Positions 53,841 to 62,566 of a stretch of DNA of 64,000 nucleotides are shown here, in pieces. The notes beneath the pieces are model-generated. The model was not told the origin of the DNA. It ran no database searches and saw only the letters and a list, made by a program, of their open reading frames with translations. This DNA comes from JAAFIP01 sp043777795 (lineage in GTDB: Bacteria; Pseudomonadota; Gammaproteobacteria; Burkholderiales; Burkholderiaceae_C), in NCBI GenBank assembly GCA_043777795.1, contig JAYWHJ010000090.1, positions 7,105 to 71,104 of the forward strand, written 5' to 3'. Position 1 is the stretch's first letter. Each line of letters starts with the position of its first letter. Both the position numbers and the translations under genes were made by a program.

Positions 53841-55352
53841 ATGAAGCTCTTTCAGCGCGAGCAGCGCAGTTTGTTTGGCGAAATTCTGGATTGGATGCTG
53901 ACGCCGCTGCTGCTGCTCTGGCCGATCAGTTTGGTGCTGACTTGGCTGGTGGCGCAGGGCATTGCCACCAAACCGTTTGACCGGGCGCTGGCGTTTAACG
54001 CGCAGGCGCTGGCGCAGTTGGTGAGCGTGCAAAACGAGCGCGCACAGTTCAACTTGCCAGCGCCAGCGCGTGAGATTTTGCGGGCTGACGACTCGGACTT
54101 GGTGTACTACCAAGTGCTTGGTCTGAGAGGTGAGTACCTGAGTGGTGAAAAAGACATGCCGCTACCGGCCGATGACGACAAAGTAGAGCTGGGCAAGGTC
54201 AAGCTGCGTGACGACGAGATGCGCGGGCTGGACGTGCGGATTGCCTATGTGTATGTCGATGCCTCGGCCAATGCAGCCATCGCCGGCTCTGGCACCAAAC
54301 CCCCAGCCATGCTTAGCGCAAGTGCCAAACCGGTACTGGTGCAAGTAGCCGAGACACTGGAAAAACGCTCCACGCTAGCCACCGAGATTGTCAAAGGCGT
54401 GATGTTGCCGCAATTTGTGATTTTTCCATTGGCGGTATTTCTGGTCTGGCTGGCCCTGGTGCGCGGCATCAAACCCTTAAGCGAGCTGGAAGACCGTATC
54501 CGCGCCCGCAAGCCAGATGATTTAAGCCCGATCGACGACAAAACCGTGCCCTTTGAGGTGGTGCCACTGGTATCGTCGGTCAACGATTTACTGGCCCGGC
54601 AAAAGCAATCCCTTGCCGCGCAAAAACGTTTTTTGGCGGATGCCGCGCACCAGCTGAAAACCCCGCTGGCGGGCTTGCGCATGCAGGCCGAACTGGCCTT
54701 GCGCGAGGGCACGCAAGAGGCTGACTTGAAGCAATCGCTCAAGCTGGTGAGCCGCTCCAGCATCCGCGCCACCCACACTGTGAACCAACTTTTGGCCTTG
54801 GCCCGCGCCGAGGCTAGCGGCCAAAGCGTGCCCAAGCAGGCCTGTGATTTGGCGGCCTTGACGGTGGAGGTGGTGCAAGACTGCTTGCCCCGCGCAATGG
54901 AAAAGCGCATTGACCTGGGTTACGAGGGCGTGCAACCGGGTACGCAGGATGCCGATGGCAAACTCCATGCGGCGACGGTACTGGGTAACCCCACGCTAAT
55001 CAAAGAGATGGTGCGCAATTTGATCGACAACGCGCTGAACTATATGGGTACCCACGAGGCGCAGCCCGGCGTGGTGACAGCGCGGGTGCTGGCCGATCCG
55101 TTTGGCGGTGTGGTGGTGTTGCAAGTAGAGGACAACGGCCCGGGCATTGCGCCATCTGAGCGCGAGCTGGTGTTGCAGCCCTTTTACCGCACGCTGGGTC
55201 AGGAGGCAGACGGTTCAGGTTTAGGCCTGGCCATCGTGGCCGAGATTGCGCAGCAGCACCAAGCTACCCTGTCGATGGAAGACACTACCGCGCGCGCTGT
55301 GCCGCCGGGGGTGCGGTTTACTTTGCGGTTTTCTAAGCTGGTCGCGGTGTGA
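53841..55352 (+). CDS. Sensor histidine kinase (TctE-like)
   Basis: A 503-aa membrane kinase. First membrane segment LTPLLLLWPISLVLTWLVAQG (residues 20-40), periplasmic domain of about 140 residues, second segment FVIFPLAVFLVWLALVRG near 195-212, then HAMP, H-box DAAHQLKTPLAG near 270, N-box NLIDNALNY near 395, G1 DNGPGIAP near 430 and G2 GSGLGLAIVAE near 455. TctE-type kinases sense carboxylates; the actual signal is unknown. Pairs with the regulator 204 bases upstream. Confidence 0.92.
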   Translation: MKLFQREQRSLFGEILDWMLTPLLLLWPISLVLTWLVAQGIATKPFDRALAFNAQALAQLVSVQNERAQFNLPAPAREILRADDSDLVYYQVLGLRGEYLSGEKDMPLPADDDKVELGKVKLRDDEMRGLDVRIAYVYVDASANAAIAGSGTKPPAMLSASAKPVLVQVAETLEKRSTLATEIVKGVMLPQFVIFPLAVFLVWLALVRGIKPLSELEDRIRARKPDDLSPIDDKTVPFEVVPLVSSVNDLLARQKQSLAAQKRFLADAAHQLKTPLAGLRMQAELALREGTQEADLKQSLKLVSRSSIRATHTVNQLLALARAEASGQSVPKQACDLAALTVEVVQDCLPRAMEKRIDLGYEGVQPGTQDADGKLHAATVLGNPTLIKEMVRNLIDNALNYMGTHEAQPGVVTARVLADPFGGVVVLQVEDNGPGIAPSERELVLQPFYRTLGQEADGSGLGLAIVAEIAQQHQATLSMEDTTARAVPPGVRFTLRFSKLVAV

Positions 55353-55366
55353 AGATGTCGCTGTGA

Positions 55367-55440
55367 GGTGGTTGGCTGGCATCAGCTCAGGAAGTCGTGC
55401 TGCAAAAATTTCTCCTCCGCCGCAAAGTGATCAAGGTAGC
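55367..55440 (-). repeat. Right arm of an inverted repeat flanking the second two-component system
   Basis: Reverse complement has CTTGATCACTTTGCGGCGGA, then GACTTCCTGAGCTGATGCC, pairing with 52729-52793 in about 45 of 60 positions by eye. It reads as part of a 23-aa mini-ORF (55382-55453) that begins 4 bases after the dadA stop. Confidence 0.6.
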
Positions 55441-55457
55441 GCAGCACTTTCATGCGT

Positions 55458-56759
55458 TCAAAACCCGTAGCACTTGAACGCCATCGCAGGCGACTCACCG
55501 CTGATCAGCTCGGCCATGGCTTTGCCTGAGCCTGCACCATGCGTCCAGCCCAGCGTGCCGTGGCCAGTATTGACCCACAGTTTACCCACCGACGTGCGGC
55601 CAATGTAGGGGATGTTGGTCGGGGTGGCTGGTCGCAGGCCGCACCAGAGCTGGGGCTGACCGCCCTGCGCAGCGTTGCGCGTGTCCGCAACGCCAGGCAG
55701 CACCAGCTCGATGCGGTCCAGCAGCATTTGGCAGCGGGTTTGGGCTAAGCGTGAACTGAGCGACAGGTCGTAGCCGCCCACCTCGATAGTGCCGGCCACA
55801 CGCAGTTGGTTGCCCAGGCGCGAGATGGCAATTTTTTTATCGTCGTCGATCATCGACACCTGCGGCGCTGCCTCAGGCTTGAGCAATGGCAGCGTGGCGC
55901 TATAGCCTTTGCCAGGATAGACAGGGATGTCCACGCCCACCGTGCGCAAGAGCGGCGCTGAGTAACTACCGCAAGCTACGACCACAGCGTCTGCATGCAG
56001 TGTCTGCTGTACGCCTGTATCGCGTGCCCGCACCACTACGCTGTCGATGGTGTTGCCCTGTTTGCGCAGCCGCTCCACATCATGGCCCCACAGCATCTGC
56101 GCGCCGCGCTGCATGCACAGGCCCGCGAGCTTTTGGGTAAACACTCGGGCATCGCCCGACTCATCGCTGGCGGTATAGGTGCCGCCCGCTATGCGGTGGC
56201 CAAAGGTTTTTAAGGCGGGCTCGATTTTGATTAAATCATCACGGCTTACAACGCGGCGGTCCACGCCATACTTTTGCATCAAAGCGGCTTCGCCTGCGGC
56301 GGCGTCGAACTCCTTGCTATCGGTAAAGTAGTGGGCAATGCCTTTTTCTAGCCGTTGGTACTCTATGCCAGTGCTGCGCACCACGTCTTTGAGGGCGGTG
56401 TGGCTGTAGCGGCCCAAGGCCACCAGCTGCTGCACATTGCGCTCAAATGCTGCGTCATTGCATTGCGCCAAAAACTGCAAACCCCAGCGGTACTGCTGCC
56501 AGCCCTTGCCTAGCGGCCACTGCGGGCGAAACAGCAAGGGGGCTTCGGCCGAAAACATCCATTTCAGCGCCTTGAGTGGTGCGCCTTTGCTGGCCCAAGG
56601 CTCGCAATAGCTCACCGATATCTGGGCGGCATTGGCAAAGCTGGTCTCCTGCGCGGCATCGGTTTGCCGGTCCACCAGCACCACTTCGTGGCCGCGCTCG
56701 AGCAAATGCCACGCCGTGCTGGTGCCAATAATGCCTGCGCCTAAAACGATCACTTTCAT
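55458..56759 (-). CDS. dadA: D-amino acid dehydrogenase small subunit
   Basis: FAD-dependent oxidation of D-amino acids (chiefly D-alanine) feeding electrons to the respiratory chain. 433 aa with an FAD motif VIVLGAGIIGTSTAWHLLERGHEV near residue 3, EPALKTFGHRIAGGTYTASDESGDA near 165 and the C-terminal GLRPATPTNIPYIGRT and NTGHGTLGWTHGAGSGKAMAELI, the DadA hallmarks. Divergent from argP, sharing a 107-base promoter region with inverted repeat boxes. Confidence 0.94.
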   Translation of the reverse strand: MKVIVLGAGIIGTSTAWHLLERGHEVVLVDRQTDAAQETSFANAAQISVSYCEPWASKGAPLKALKWMFSAEAPLLFRPQWPLGKGWQQYRWGLQFLAQCNDAAFERNVQQLVALGRYSHTALKDVVRSTGIEYQRLEKGIAHYFTDSKEFDAAAGEAALMQKYGVDRRVVSRDDLIKIEPALKTFGHRIAGGTYTASDESGDARVFTQKLAGLCMQRGAQMLWGHDVERLRKQGNTIDSVVVRARDTGVQQTLHADAVVVACGSYSAPLLRTVGVDIPVYPGKGYSATLPLLKPEAAPQVSMIDDDKKIAISRLGNQLRVAGTIEVGGYDLSLSSRLAQTRCQMLLDRIELVLPGVADTRNAAQGGQPQLWCGLRPATPTNIPYIGRTSVGKLWVNTGHGTLGWTHGAGSGKAMAELISGESPAMAFKCYGF

Positions 56760-56802
56760 AGTCAGCGAGTGTGCGGTATGTAGCCAAAAATGAAAAGATA
56801 AA

Positions 56803-56831
56803 TTAAACTCTTAGTAAAAACATCAGTTTAA
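56803..56831. promoter_or_regulatory. Candidate operator between dadA and argP
   Basis: Inverted repeat TTAAACT (56803-56809) and AGTTTAA (56825-56831) with 15-base spacing in an A+T-rich divergent promoter. LysR-type (ArgP) or Lrp-type sites would look like this; assignment is tentative. Confidence 0.4.
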
Positions 56832-56866
56832 CTAATACTTGAATCGCCTGGAAAGAGACAGACACC

Positions 56867-57790
56867 ATGAGCACTTTTGACCCGGATGCGCTGGAATGCT
56901 TGGCCGCCATCGTTGAGGAGGGCGGGTTTGAGCGGGCCGCCCAGCGTCTGTCCATCACCCAGTCAGCCGTCTCACAGCGCCTGCGGGCCTTGGAGTCGCA
57001 AGTGGGCACAGTGCTGATTGTGCGCAGCCGCCCTTTGAAAGCTACGGCCGCGGGGCAACTGCTGCTCAAGCATACCAAGCAAATGCGCCTGATCCGCGCC
57101 GACCTGGAGCGCGACTTGCGCGACCTGGCACCCAGCTCGATCGGCGGCGCCCGCGAGGAGGAGCGGGTCTCCATTGCCATCAACGCCGACAGCATTGCCA
57201 CTTGGGCGCTGGACGCGGTGGGCGCGCTGGTGCGCCAAGGCTTGCCTCTGGAGATCATCACCGACGATCAGGACTTTACCCACGAGTGGCTGCGCGAAGG
57301 CCAGGTGCTGGGCTGCGTCACTACTCTCAAGCAAGCTTTGCGCGGCTGCAAAGTGGCGTCCCTGGGCGCTATGAAGTATGTAGCGGTTTGCGCGCCCGAC
57401 GCCTTGGTCTGTGACAAATACGATATGAAAAACGGACTGACAGCGCACAATTTCCGCAGCATCCCCTTCATTGCGTTCAACCGCAAGGACGATATGCAAA
57501 CCGAGTTTGTCGCCAAAGCCTTTGGCCTCAAGCGCGTGATGCTGAGCCAAATGTTTGTGCCCAGCTCCGAGGCGCAGGTGCGCGCTGTGCTGTCGGGTTG
57601 GGGCGTGAGCGTGGTGCCTGCGCTATTGGTGCAGCCCTTGATAGAAGCTGGCCGCTTGGTGAATGTAGCGCCCGCGCACAGCTTGGCAGTGCAGCTGTAT
57701 TGGCACTGCTGGAACTTGGAGTCGGATGTGCTGGACAGCTTGTCAGCAGCATTGATGCATGCGGCGACGGTGCAATTGCAGGTGGGGTGA
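56867..57790 (+). CDS. argP: LysR-family regulator ArgP-like
   Basis: A 307-aa LysR protein with strong ArgP/IciA resemblance: LECLAAIVEEGGFERAAQRLSITQSAVSQRLRALE (read in parts) spans the HTH at residues 5-60, then VGTVLIVRSRPLKAT. ArgP activates arginine/lysine export and other nitrogen genes in response to arginine or lysine. Here it faces dadA rather than argO, suggesting it may regulate D-amino acid or alanine catabolism; that link is inferred from position. Confidence 0.9.
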   Translation: MSTFDPDALECLAAIVEEGGFERAAQRLSITQSAVSQRLRALESQVGTVLIVRSRPLKATAAGQLLLKHTKQMRLIRADLERDLRDLAPSSIGGAREEERVSIAINADSIATWALDAVGALVRQGLPLEIITDDQDFTHEWLREGQVLGCVTTLKQALRGCKVASLGAMKYVAVCAPDALVCDKYDMKNGLTAHNFRSIPFIAFNRKDDMQTEFVAKAFGLKRVMLSQMFVPSSEAQVRAVLSGWGVSVVPALLVQPLIEAGRLVNVAPAHSLAVQLYWHCWNLESDVLDSLSAALMHAATVQLQVG

Positions 57791-57811
57791 ATCCCTCACC
57801 AGTCAGGACAA

Positions 57812-57851
57812 AAAAGCTGCTAGAACCTTGGTGCAGGCGCTAGCAGCTTTT
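57812..57851. terminator. Bidirectional Rho-independent terminator
   Basis: Perfect 12-bp stem AAAAGCTGCTAG / CTAGCAGCTTTT with a 16-base loop, between convergent argP and the fasciclin gene. A on one side and T on the other let it serve both directions. Confidence 0.9.
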
Positions 57852-57867
57852 GGTAAACGTGCCAACG

Positions 57868-58323
57868 TTACTTGGGCATCATCACGGTGTCGATCGCATG
57901 GATCACGCCGTTGCTGGCGGCTACATCGGTGGCGATGACTTTAGAGCCGTCCACCATCACGCCGCCTTCGGTTTTCACTGTCAGCTCTTTGCCGTTTACC
58001 GTTTTAACCTTGCCAGCTTTCACATCAGCAGCCATCACTTTGCCGGACACCACGTGGTAGGTCAGTACTTTGCTGAGAGCGGCTTTGTCTTTGAGCAAAC
58101 CATCCAAGGTGGCTTTGGGGATTTTGGCAAAGGCTTCGTCGGTTGGGGCAAACACCGTGAATGGGCCGGGGCCTTTGAGCGTGTCTACCAAACCGGCAGC
58201 TTTGACAGCAGCTACCAGTGTGTTGAAATTACCGGCTTTGACTGCGACGTCCACAATGTCTTGCGCCATGGCGCTCACTGACATACCGAGGCCTATTGCG
58301 ATAGCGATGAGAGATTTTTTCAT
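57868..58323 (-). CDS. Secreted fasciclin (FAS1) domain protein
   Basis: A 151-aa protein with a signal peptide (residues 1-20, cleaved after AMA) and a single FAS1 domain: FNTLVAAVKAAGLVDTLKG, GPFTVFAPTDEAFAKIP, LTYHVVSGKVMAADV and GVIHAIDTVMMP, the two H-box motifs of the fold. Small bacterial FAS1 proteins are often extracellular adhesins or envelope proteins; role unknown. 86 bases before the tandem-domain gene on the same strand. Confidence 0.93.
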   Translation of the reverse strand: MKKSLIAIAIGLGMSVSAMAQDIVDVAVKAGNFNTLVAAVKAAGLVDTLKGPGPFTVFAPTDEAFAKIPKATLDGLLKDKAALSKVLTYHVVSGKVMAADVKAGKVKTVNGKELTVKTEGGVMVDGSKVIATDVAASNGVIHAIDTVMMPK

Positions 58324-58409
58324 GGTTTTTCCTGATTAAAAAGACTAAAAATACAGGGCTTGGCGGTGGCCAAGCCCGCGGCAACCGGGCTTGCGGGTAG
58401 CATGCCCCG

Positions 58410-59366
58410 TTATGGTTTGGGCAGGATGACCTTGTCGATCACATGCACTACGCCGTTCGTAGCGGCAATGTCGGTGGCGGTAATCTTGGCTTTGCGACCG
58501 CGCTGGTCTGTGATCGTCAGGGTGGCGTCCACCGTGAAGGTCTCAGTTTGCAGCGTGGTGATCGGCGCGCCTACGGGTACTTGTGCCTTGAGCACTTTGC
58601 CCGACACCACGTGGTACGTCAGTATTTTGGTGAGCAGGGCTTTGTTGATTGGGTCAAGCAACTGCGCCTTGGTCAGACCCAGCTCGGTCAGCGCGGCGGT
58701 AAACGCTGCGTTGGTGGGTGCGAACACGGTGAATGGGCCGGTACCACTCAATGTGGGCGCCAAGCCAGCGGCTACAACAGCCTCAACCAGAACGCTGAAG
58801 TCGGGGTTGCCTTGCGCAACCTGCACCACGTTCTTGTTGGTGGGCAAAATGACCTTGTCGATCAAGTGCACCACACCATTGGTAGCCACGATGTCGGTCG
58901 CCGTGATGTTGGCCTTGCGGGCACGCTGGTCCGTAATCGCCAAGCTGGGGTCGACGGTGAACGACTCGCCTTGCAGTGTGGTGATCGGCGCGCCGACGGG
59001 AACTTGTGCCTTGAGTACTTTGCCAGACACCACGTGGTAGGTCAGTATTTGGGTAAGTAGTGGTTTGTTGGCAGGTGCCAGCAACTCTGCCTTGGTCAGA
59101 CCCAGCTCGGTCAGTGCGGCCGCGAAGGCGGCATTGGTGGGGGCAAATACGGTGAATGGGCCACTGCCGCTCAAGGTAGGTGCCAAGCCAGCGGCGACCA
59201 CTGCTTCGACCAAAATGCTCAAGTCCGCTGTGCCTTGCGCCAGTTCGACCACATTTTTGGTGGGCACTGGTGCTGGCGCCGGCGCTGGGTCATCACTGCC
59301 ACCGCAGGCGGCTAAAGTGAGCGCCGCGCTGGCGGCCAGAACATACTTCAAAAATTGACGTTTCAT
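58410..59366 (-). CDS. Fasciclin lipoprotein with two FAS1 domains
   Basis: A 318-aa protein; start at ATG 59366 (MKRQFLKYVL) because the AGGAG is eight bases upstream, whereas it is too close to the ATG at 59372. A lipobox (LTLAACGGSDD) gives a lipid-anchored Cys at about residue 20, followed by a Pro/Ala linker. Two FAS1 domains (about residues 37-175 and 178-316) share roughly 80% identity, including GPFTVFAPTNAAF and LTYHVVSGKVLKAQVPVGAPITTLQ, suggesting recent internal duplication. Probably extracellular or outer membrane facing. Confidence 0.92.
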   Translation of the reverse strand: MKRQFLKYVLAASAALTLAACGGSDDPAPAPAPVPTKNVVELAQGTADLSILVEAVVAAGLAPTLSGSGPFTVFAPTNAAFAAALTELGLTKAELLAPANKPLLTQILTYHVVSGKVLKAQVPVGAPITTLQGESFTVDPSLAITDQRARKANITATDIVATNGVVHLIDKVILPTNKNVVQVAQGNPDFSVLVEAVVAAGLAPTLSGTGPFTVFAPTNAAFTAALTELGLTKAQLLDPINKALLTKILTYHVVSGKVLKAQVPVGAPITTLQTETFTVDATLTITDQRGRKAKITATDIAATNGVVHVIDKVILPKP

Positions 59367-59568
59367 ATTCATTGCTCCTGATGGTTGAAAATGGGTGGCA
59401 GCTGGAGGGCTGCCGCGTGCCTGACAATTCGATGGCATGTGAAATATATACTAATAGTTCTGAATAAATACCGTTTAGTAATTAAAAAACCAATAAGTTA
59501 CACAATGATTCATTTGAATGATTTATGACTTCTGCGTAAAATGGCGTAAACAGTAAGGCACTCCGCTC

Positions 59569-60315
59569 ATGGCTCTACACCACCCTCATTCCGGCGCACG
59601 CAAGGGCGTTTTAGACAGCAAGCACCCTGTGGCAGAGGCTACGGCCAAGCCCAAGCCGCGCGCCCAAACCGTGCGCACACCAGCCTCTGCCAAGGCCGAC
59701 GAAGCTGCCGCGCTAGCCAAGCCCAGCTTCAAACAACAAATGCTGTTGGCGCGCGAAGAGGCCATCATTGACGTGGTCAACCGCATGCTGGCCGATAAAG
59801 GCTTTGATGCCATGACGGTGGACGAAGTGGCGGCTGAAGTGGGCGTGGCCAAGGCCTCCCTGTACAAGCACTTCCCCAGCAAAGAAGACTTGGCCGCGGC
59901 AGCCATGGTGCGCATGATGCAGCGGGCGCATGATTTCTTAGGCACCGTGAGCCCCAAGCTGGCGGCGGTCGAGAAACTCAAAGTGGCGGCGCGCTGGATG
60001 ATGGCCCTCAAGCTGGCGGGCGAGATGCCCAACCTGCCCAGTCAAAACTCCAGCCTGCGCGCCACCCTGACGGTACACCGTGGCTATGTGGACGGACTGA
60101 TGGACATCAGCGACACCTTGGGTGGCTGGATCGAGGCGGCGCAAGAGGCCGGGCACATCAGCGCCAAGCTGCCAGCTATTGTGGTGCTGTACACTTTCTA
60201 CGCCCGCGCCTGCGACCCAGTGCTGGAGTTTTTAAAGGTCAGCGGCCAGTACAGCCATGCCCAAATGCTCGACTATGTCACCAGCACTTGTTTTGACGGC
60301 TTGATTGCAAGATAA
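59569..60315 (+). CDS. TetR/AcrR-family transcriptional regulator
   Basis: A 248-aa TetR protein. A long Ala/Lys/Pro-rich N-terminal extension (residues 1-50) precedes the HTH at about residues 58-105 (IIDVVNRMLADKGFDAMTVDEVAAEVGVAKASLYKHFPSKEDLAAAA, read in parts). The C-terminal ligand domain is unassigned. Divergent from the fasciclin genes, which may be under its control. Repeat copy follows its stop. Confidence 0.88.
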   Translation: MALHHPHSGARKGVLDSKHPVAEATAKPKPRAQTVRTPASAKADEAAALAKPSFKQQMLLAREEAIIDVVNRMLADKGFDAMTVDEVAAEVGVAKASLYKHFPSKEDLAAAAMVRMMQRAHDFLGTVSPKLAAVEKLKVAARWMMALKLAGEMPNLPSQNSSLRATLTVHRGYVDGLMDISDTLGGWIEAAQEAGHISAKLPAIVVLYTFYARACDPVLEFLKVSGQYSHAQMLDYVTSTCFDGLIAR

Positions 60316-60317
60316 AT

Positions 60318-60369
60318 GGGCCTATGGCGCAATAGAACATTGCGGTAGAAGCTATTAATAGAGTAGCAA
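60318..60369 (-). repeat. Dispersed ~50-bp repeat, copy between TetR gene and ptsI
   Basis: Minus strand ATAGCTTCTACCGCAATGTT then CTATTGCGCCATAGGCCC; begins two bases after the TetR stop, between convergent genes. Confidence 0.8.
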
Positions 60370-60372
60370 ATA

Positions 60373-62163
60373 TCAGCTCGCCAGCTCCGCAGCTGGGTCT
60401 TCTGCGCACAGCACCCGCGATGCCAAGCTTTGCAGTTTGGCGGCATCGGCCCGCAGCACCTCTTGCTTGACGGCCATCAGCTGCGCTGGGTGCATGGAGA
60501 AGGAGCGCAGGCCCATACCCAGCAGCAGGCGTGTCATGCTGACATCGCCCGCCATCTCGCCGCACACGCTAATACCTTTGCCTTGCGCATTGCAAGCGGC
60601 AATGGTTTGCGCAATGAGCTGCAACACGGCGGGGTGCAGCGGGTCGTACAAATGCGCCACGCTCTCGTCAGCGCGGTCAATCGCCAGGGTGTACTGAATG
60701 AGGTCGTTGGTACCAATCGACAAGAAATCAAAATATTTAAGGAATGCGGGCAGCGACAGGGCTGCCGCCGGTATCTCGATCATCGCGCCCAACTGAACGC
60801 TGCCATACACGACGCCCCGGTTGTCCAGCTCGGCGCGGGCCAGGTCTAGCTGGCGCAGGGTTTTGCGGATCTCGCTGGTGGCGCACAGCATAGGGATCAG
60901 CAGGTTGACCTTGCCGTGCGCCGCCGCGCGCAAAATGGCACGCAACTGGGTGCGAAACATCGCCGGCTCCGACAGGCTCCAGCGGATGGCACGCAGGCCC
61001 AGTGCCGGGTTCAGGTGTGCGCTGCCTTTGTCGCCATGCGCGTCCAGCGGTTTGTCTGCCCCCACGTCGACCGTGCGTATGGTTACCGGCATGCCTTTCA
61101 TACCCTCGACCGCGCGCACATAGGCGGCGTATTGCTCGTCCTCATTGGGCAGCTTGCCACCCGCATGGTCAGTGCGCGCCATGAACAAAAACTCGCTGCG
61201 AAACAGGCCCACGCCTACGGCCCCCGCAGCCAGTGCCAGCGCTGCATCATCAGGCATTTCAATATTGGCCAGTAGCTCGATCCTCTGGCCATCTAGCGTG
61301 ATAGCGGGCGTGTGACGCAGGCGCGAGAGGCGCTCGCGCTCCAGGTCGCCCTGGCGCTGCTTAAAGCCGTACTCGGCCAGGATGATGGGCGGGGGGTCAA
61401 CCACTATCACGCCCGCATCACCGTCGATGATGACCCAGTCGTCCTGGCGCACCAGCTGGCTGGCAGTGCGCGCGCCTACGACAGCGGGGATGTCCATGCT
61501 GCGCGCCACAATGGCAGTGTGCGATGTTTTGCCGCCCACATCGGTCACGAAACCAGCGAACACGCTGGTTTTAAATTGCAGCATGTCGGCCGGGCTCAGA
61601 TCGTGGGCAATCAAGATCAAGGGCACGTCTTGCTGGTCGCTGGGCAACAGGCCTTGCTGGCCGTGCACCCGCTTGAGACGCGGTGCTGGCGGCGCGGCCA
61701 TCGGCGAAGCCACGCCTTTCATGACCCGTAGCACCCGCTCCACCACCTGCTCCAGGTCGGCTTTGCGCTCACGCAGGTACTCGTCTTCCATCTCGTCAAA
61801 CTGGCGCGAGATCACCTCCAACTGGGTGGTCAGCGCCCACTCCGCGTTGTACAACCGGTCTTTGATCCAGTGCGTCACACCGTCTTGCAGGGTCTGGTCT
61901 TGCAGCAGCATCTGGTGCACGTCCAGCAGGGCGGTCAGCTCAGTAGGCGCGTCTTTGGCATCTTTGCCTGCAAGGCCATGTTGCAGCTTGATCAGCTCGC
62001 CCACCACCGCGTCTTTGGCATCGCGCACGCGCAGCATCTCGGCCTCGATCTGGTCCGCCTTGATAAAGTAGTGCGCCACATCCATCCGGCTGGACGCCAC
62101 CACCACGGCCCGCCCTATAGCGATACCGCGTGCGACAGCAATGCCGTGAATGGAGAAAGTCAT
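60373..62163 (-). CDS. ptsI: Phosphoenolpyruvate-protein phosphotransferase (PTS enzyme I)
   Basis: First PTS phosphocarrier, transferring phosphate from PEP to HPr. 596 aa. Phospho-His motif GGKTSHTAIVARSMDIPAVVG near residue 213, PEP-binding IRTVDVGADKPLDAHGDKGSAHLNPALG (read in parts) near 370, and the catalytic signature FLSIGTNDLIQYTLAIDRADESVAHLYDPLHPAV (parts) near 475. Complete enzyme; the G+C-rich dispersed repeat lies between it and ptsH. Confidence 0.95.
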   Translation of the reverse strand: MTFSIHGIAVARGIAIGRAVVVASSRMDVAHYFIKADQIEAEMLRVRDAKDAVVGELIKLQHGLAGKDAKDAPTELTALLDVHQMLLQDQTLQDGVTHWIKDRLYNAEWALTTQLEVISRQFDEMEDEYLRERKADLEQVVERVLRVMKGVASPMAAPPAPRLKRVHGQQGLLPSDQQDVPLILIAHDLSPADMLQFKTSVFAGFVTDVGGKTSHTAIVARSMDIPAVVGARTASQLVRQDDWVIIDGDAGVIVVDPPPIILAEYGFKQRQGDLERERLSRLRHTPAITLDGQRIELLANIEMPDDAALALAAGAVGVGLFRSEFLFMARTDHAGGKLPNEDEQYAAYVRAVEGMKGMPVTIRTVDVGADKPLDAHGDKGSAHLNPALGLRAIRWSLSEPAMFRTQLRAILRAAAHGKVNLLIPMLCATSEIRKTLRQLDLARAELDNRGVVYGSVQLGAMIEIPAAALSLPAFLKYFDFLSIGTNDLIQYTLAIDRADESVAHLYDPLHPAVLQLIAQTIAACNAQGKGISVCGEMAGDVSMTRLLLGMGLRSFSMHPAQLMAVKQEVLRADAAKLQSLASRVLCAEDPAAELAS

Positions 62164-62248
62164 GCTGATCCCTTAACCCCATCAAGGGCCGCCAGGCCGC
62201 CAGTCAAGCAAAGCGCAGCCTTTGTCAGCTCTGGCGCGAGGGCCCTCT

Positions 62249-62296
62249 GGGGCTCGAGGGGCAGCGCAGCGCACGCAGTGGCAAGCGTGGGGGCCA
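62249..62296 (-). repeat. G+C-rich dispersed repeat, copy between ptsH and ptsI
   Basis: Reverse complement TGGCCCCCACGCTTGCCACT followed by GCGTGCGCTGCGCTGCCCC, same element as at 53641-53834. Confidence 0.8.
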
Positions 62297-62566
62297 TTAT
62301 TCGCCCTCTCCAAACTTGTCGTTGACCAGCGCGAGAAGCGCGTCCATCGCCTCTTGCTCACGCTCACCGCTGGTCTCCACCATCACATTGGTGCCAATGC
62401 CCGCTGCCAGCATCATCACGCCCATGATGGACTTGGCGTTGACGCGGCGCTCGCCGCGTGCCATCCATACCTCGCACGGAAAGCTGCCCGCCATCTTGGT
62501 GAGCTTGGCCGAGGCGCGGGCGTGCAGGCCGAGTTTATTGCTGATGGTGATGGTGGTCTGAATCAT
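62297..62566 (-). CDS. ptsH: Phosphocarrier protein HPr
   Basis: An 89-aa HPr. The phospho-acceptor His is in NKLGLHARASAKLTKMA (His-15 equivalent) and the regulatory Ser in RRVNAKSIMGVMMLAAGIG (Ser-46 equivalent). Its 5' end overlaps the EIIA gene by 32 bases. Confidence 0.94.
   Translation of the reverse strand: MIQTTITISNKLGLHARASAKLTKMAGSFPCEVWMARGERRVNAKSIMGVMMLAAGIGTNVMVETSGEREQEAMDALLALVNDKFGEGE

Noticed and set aside
55382..55453. A 23-residue mini-ORF (MKVLRYLDHFAAEEKFL...) resembling a hemerythrin fragment
   Set aside because: Too short to support; it lies in the repeat related to the 47.2-kb arms and is better explained as repeat sequence.
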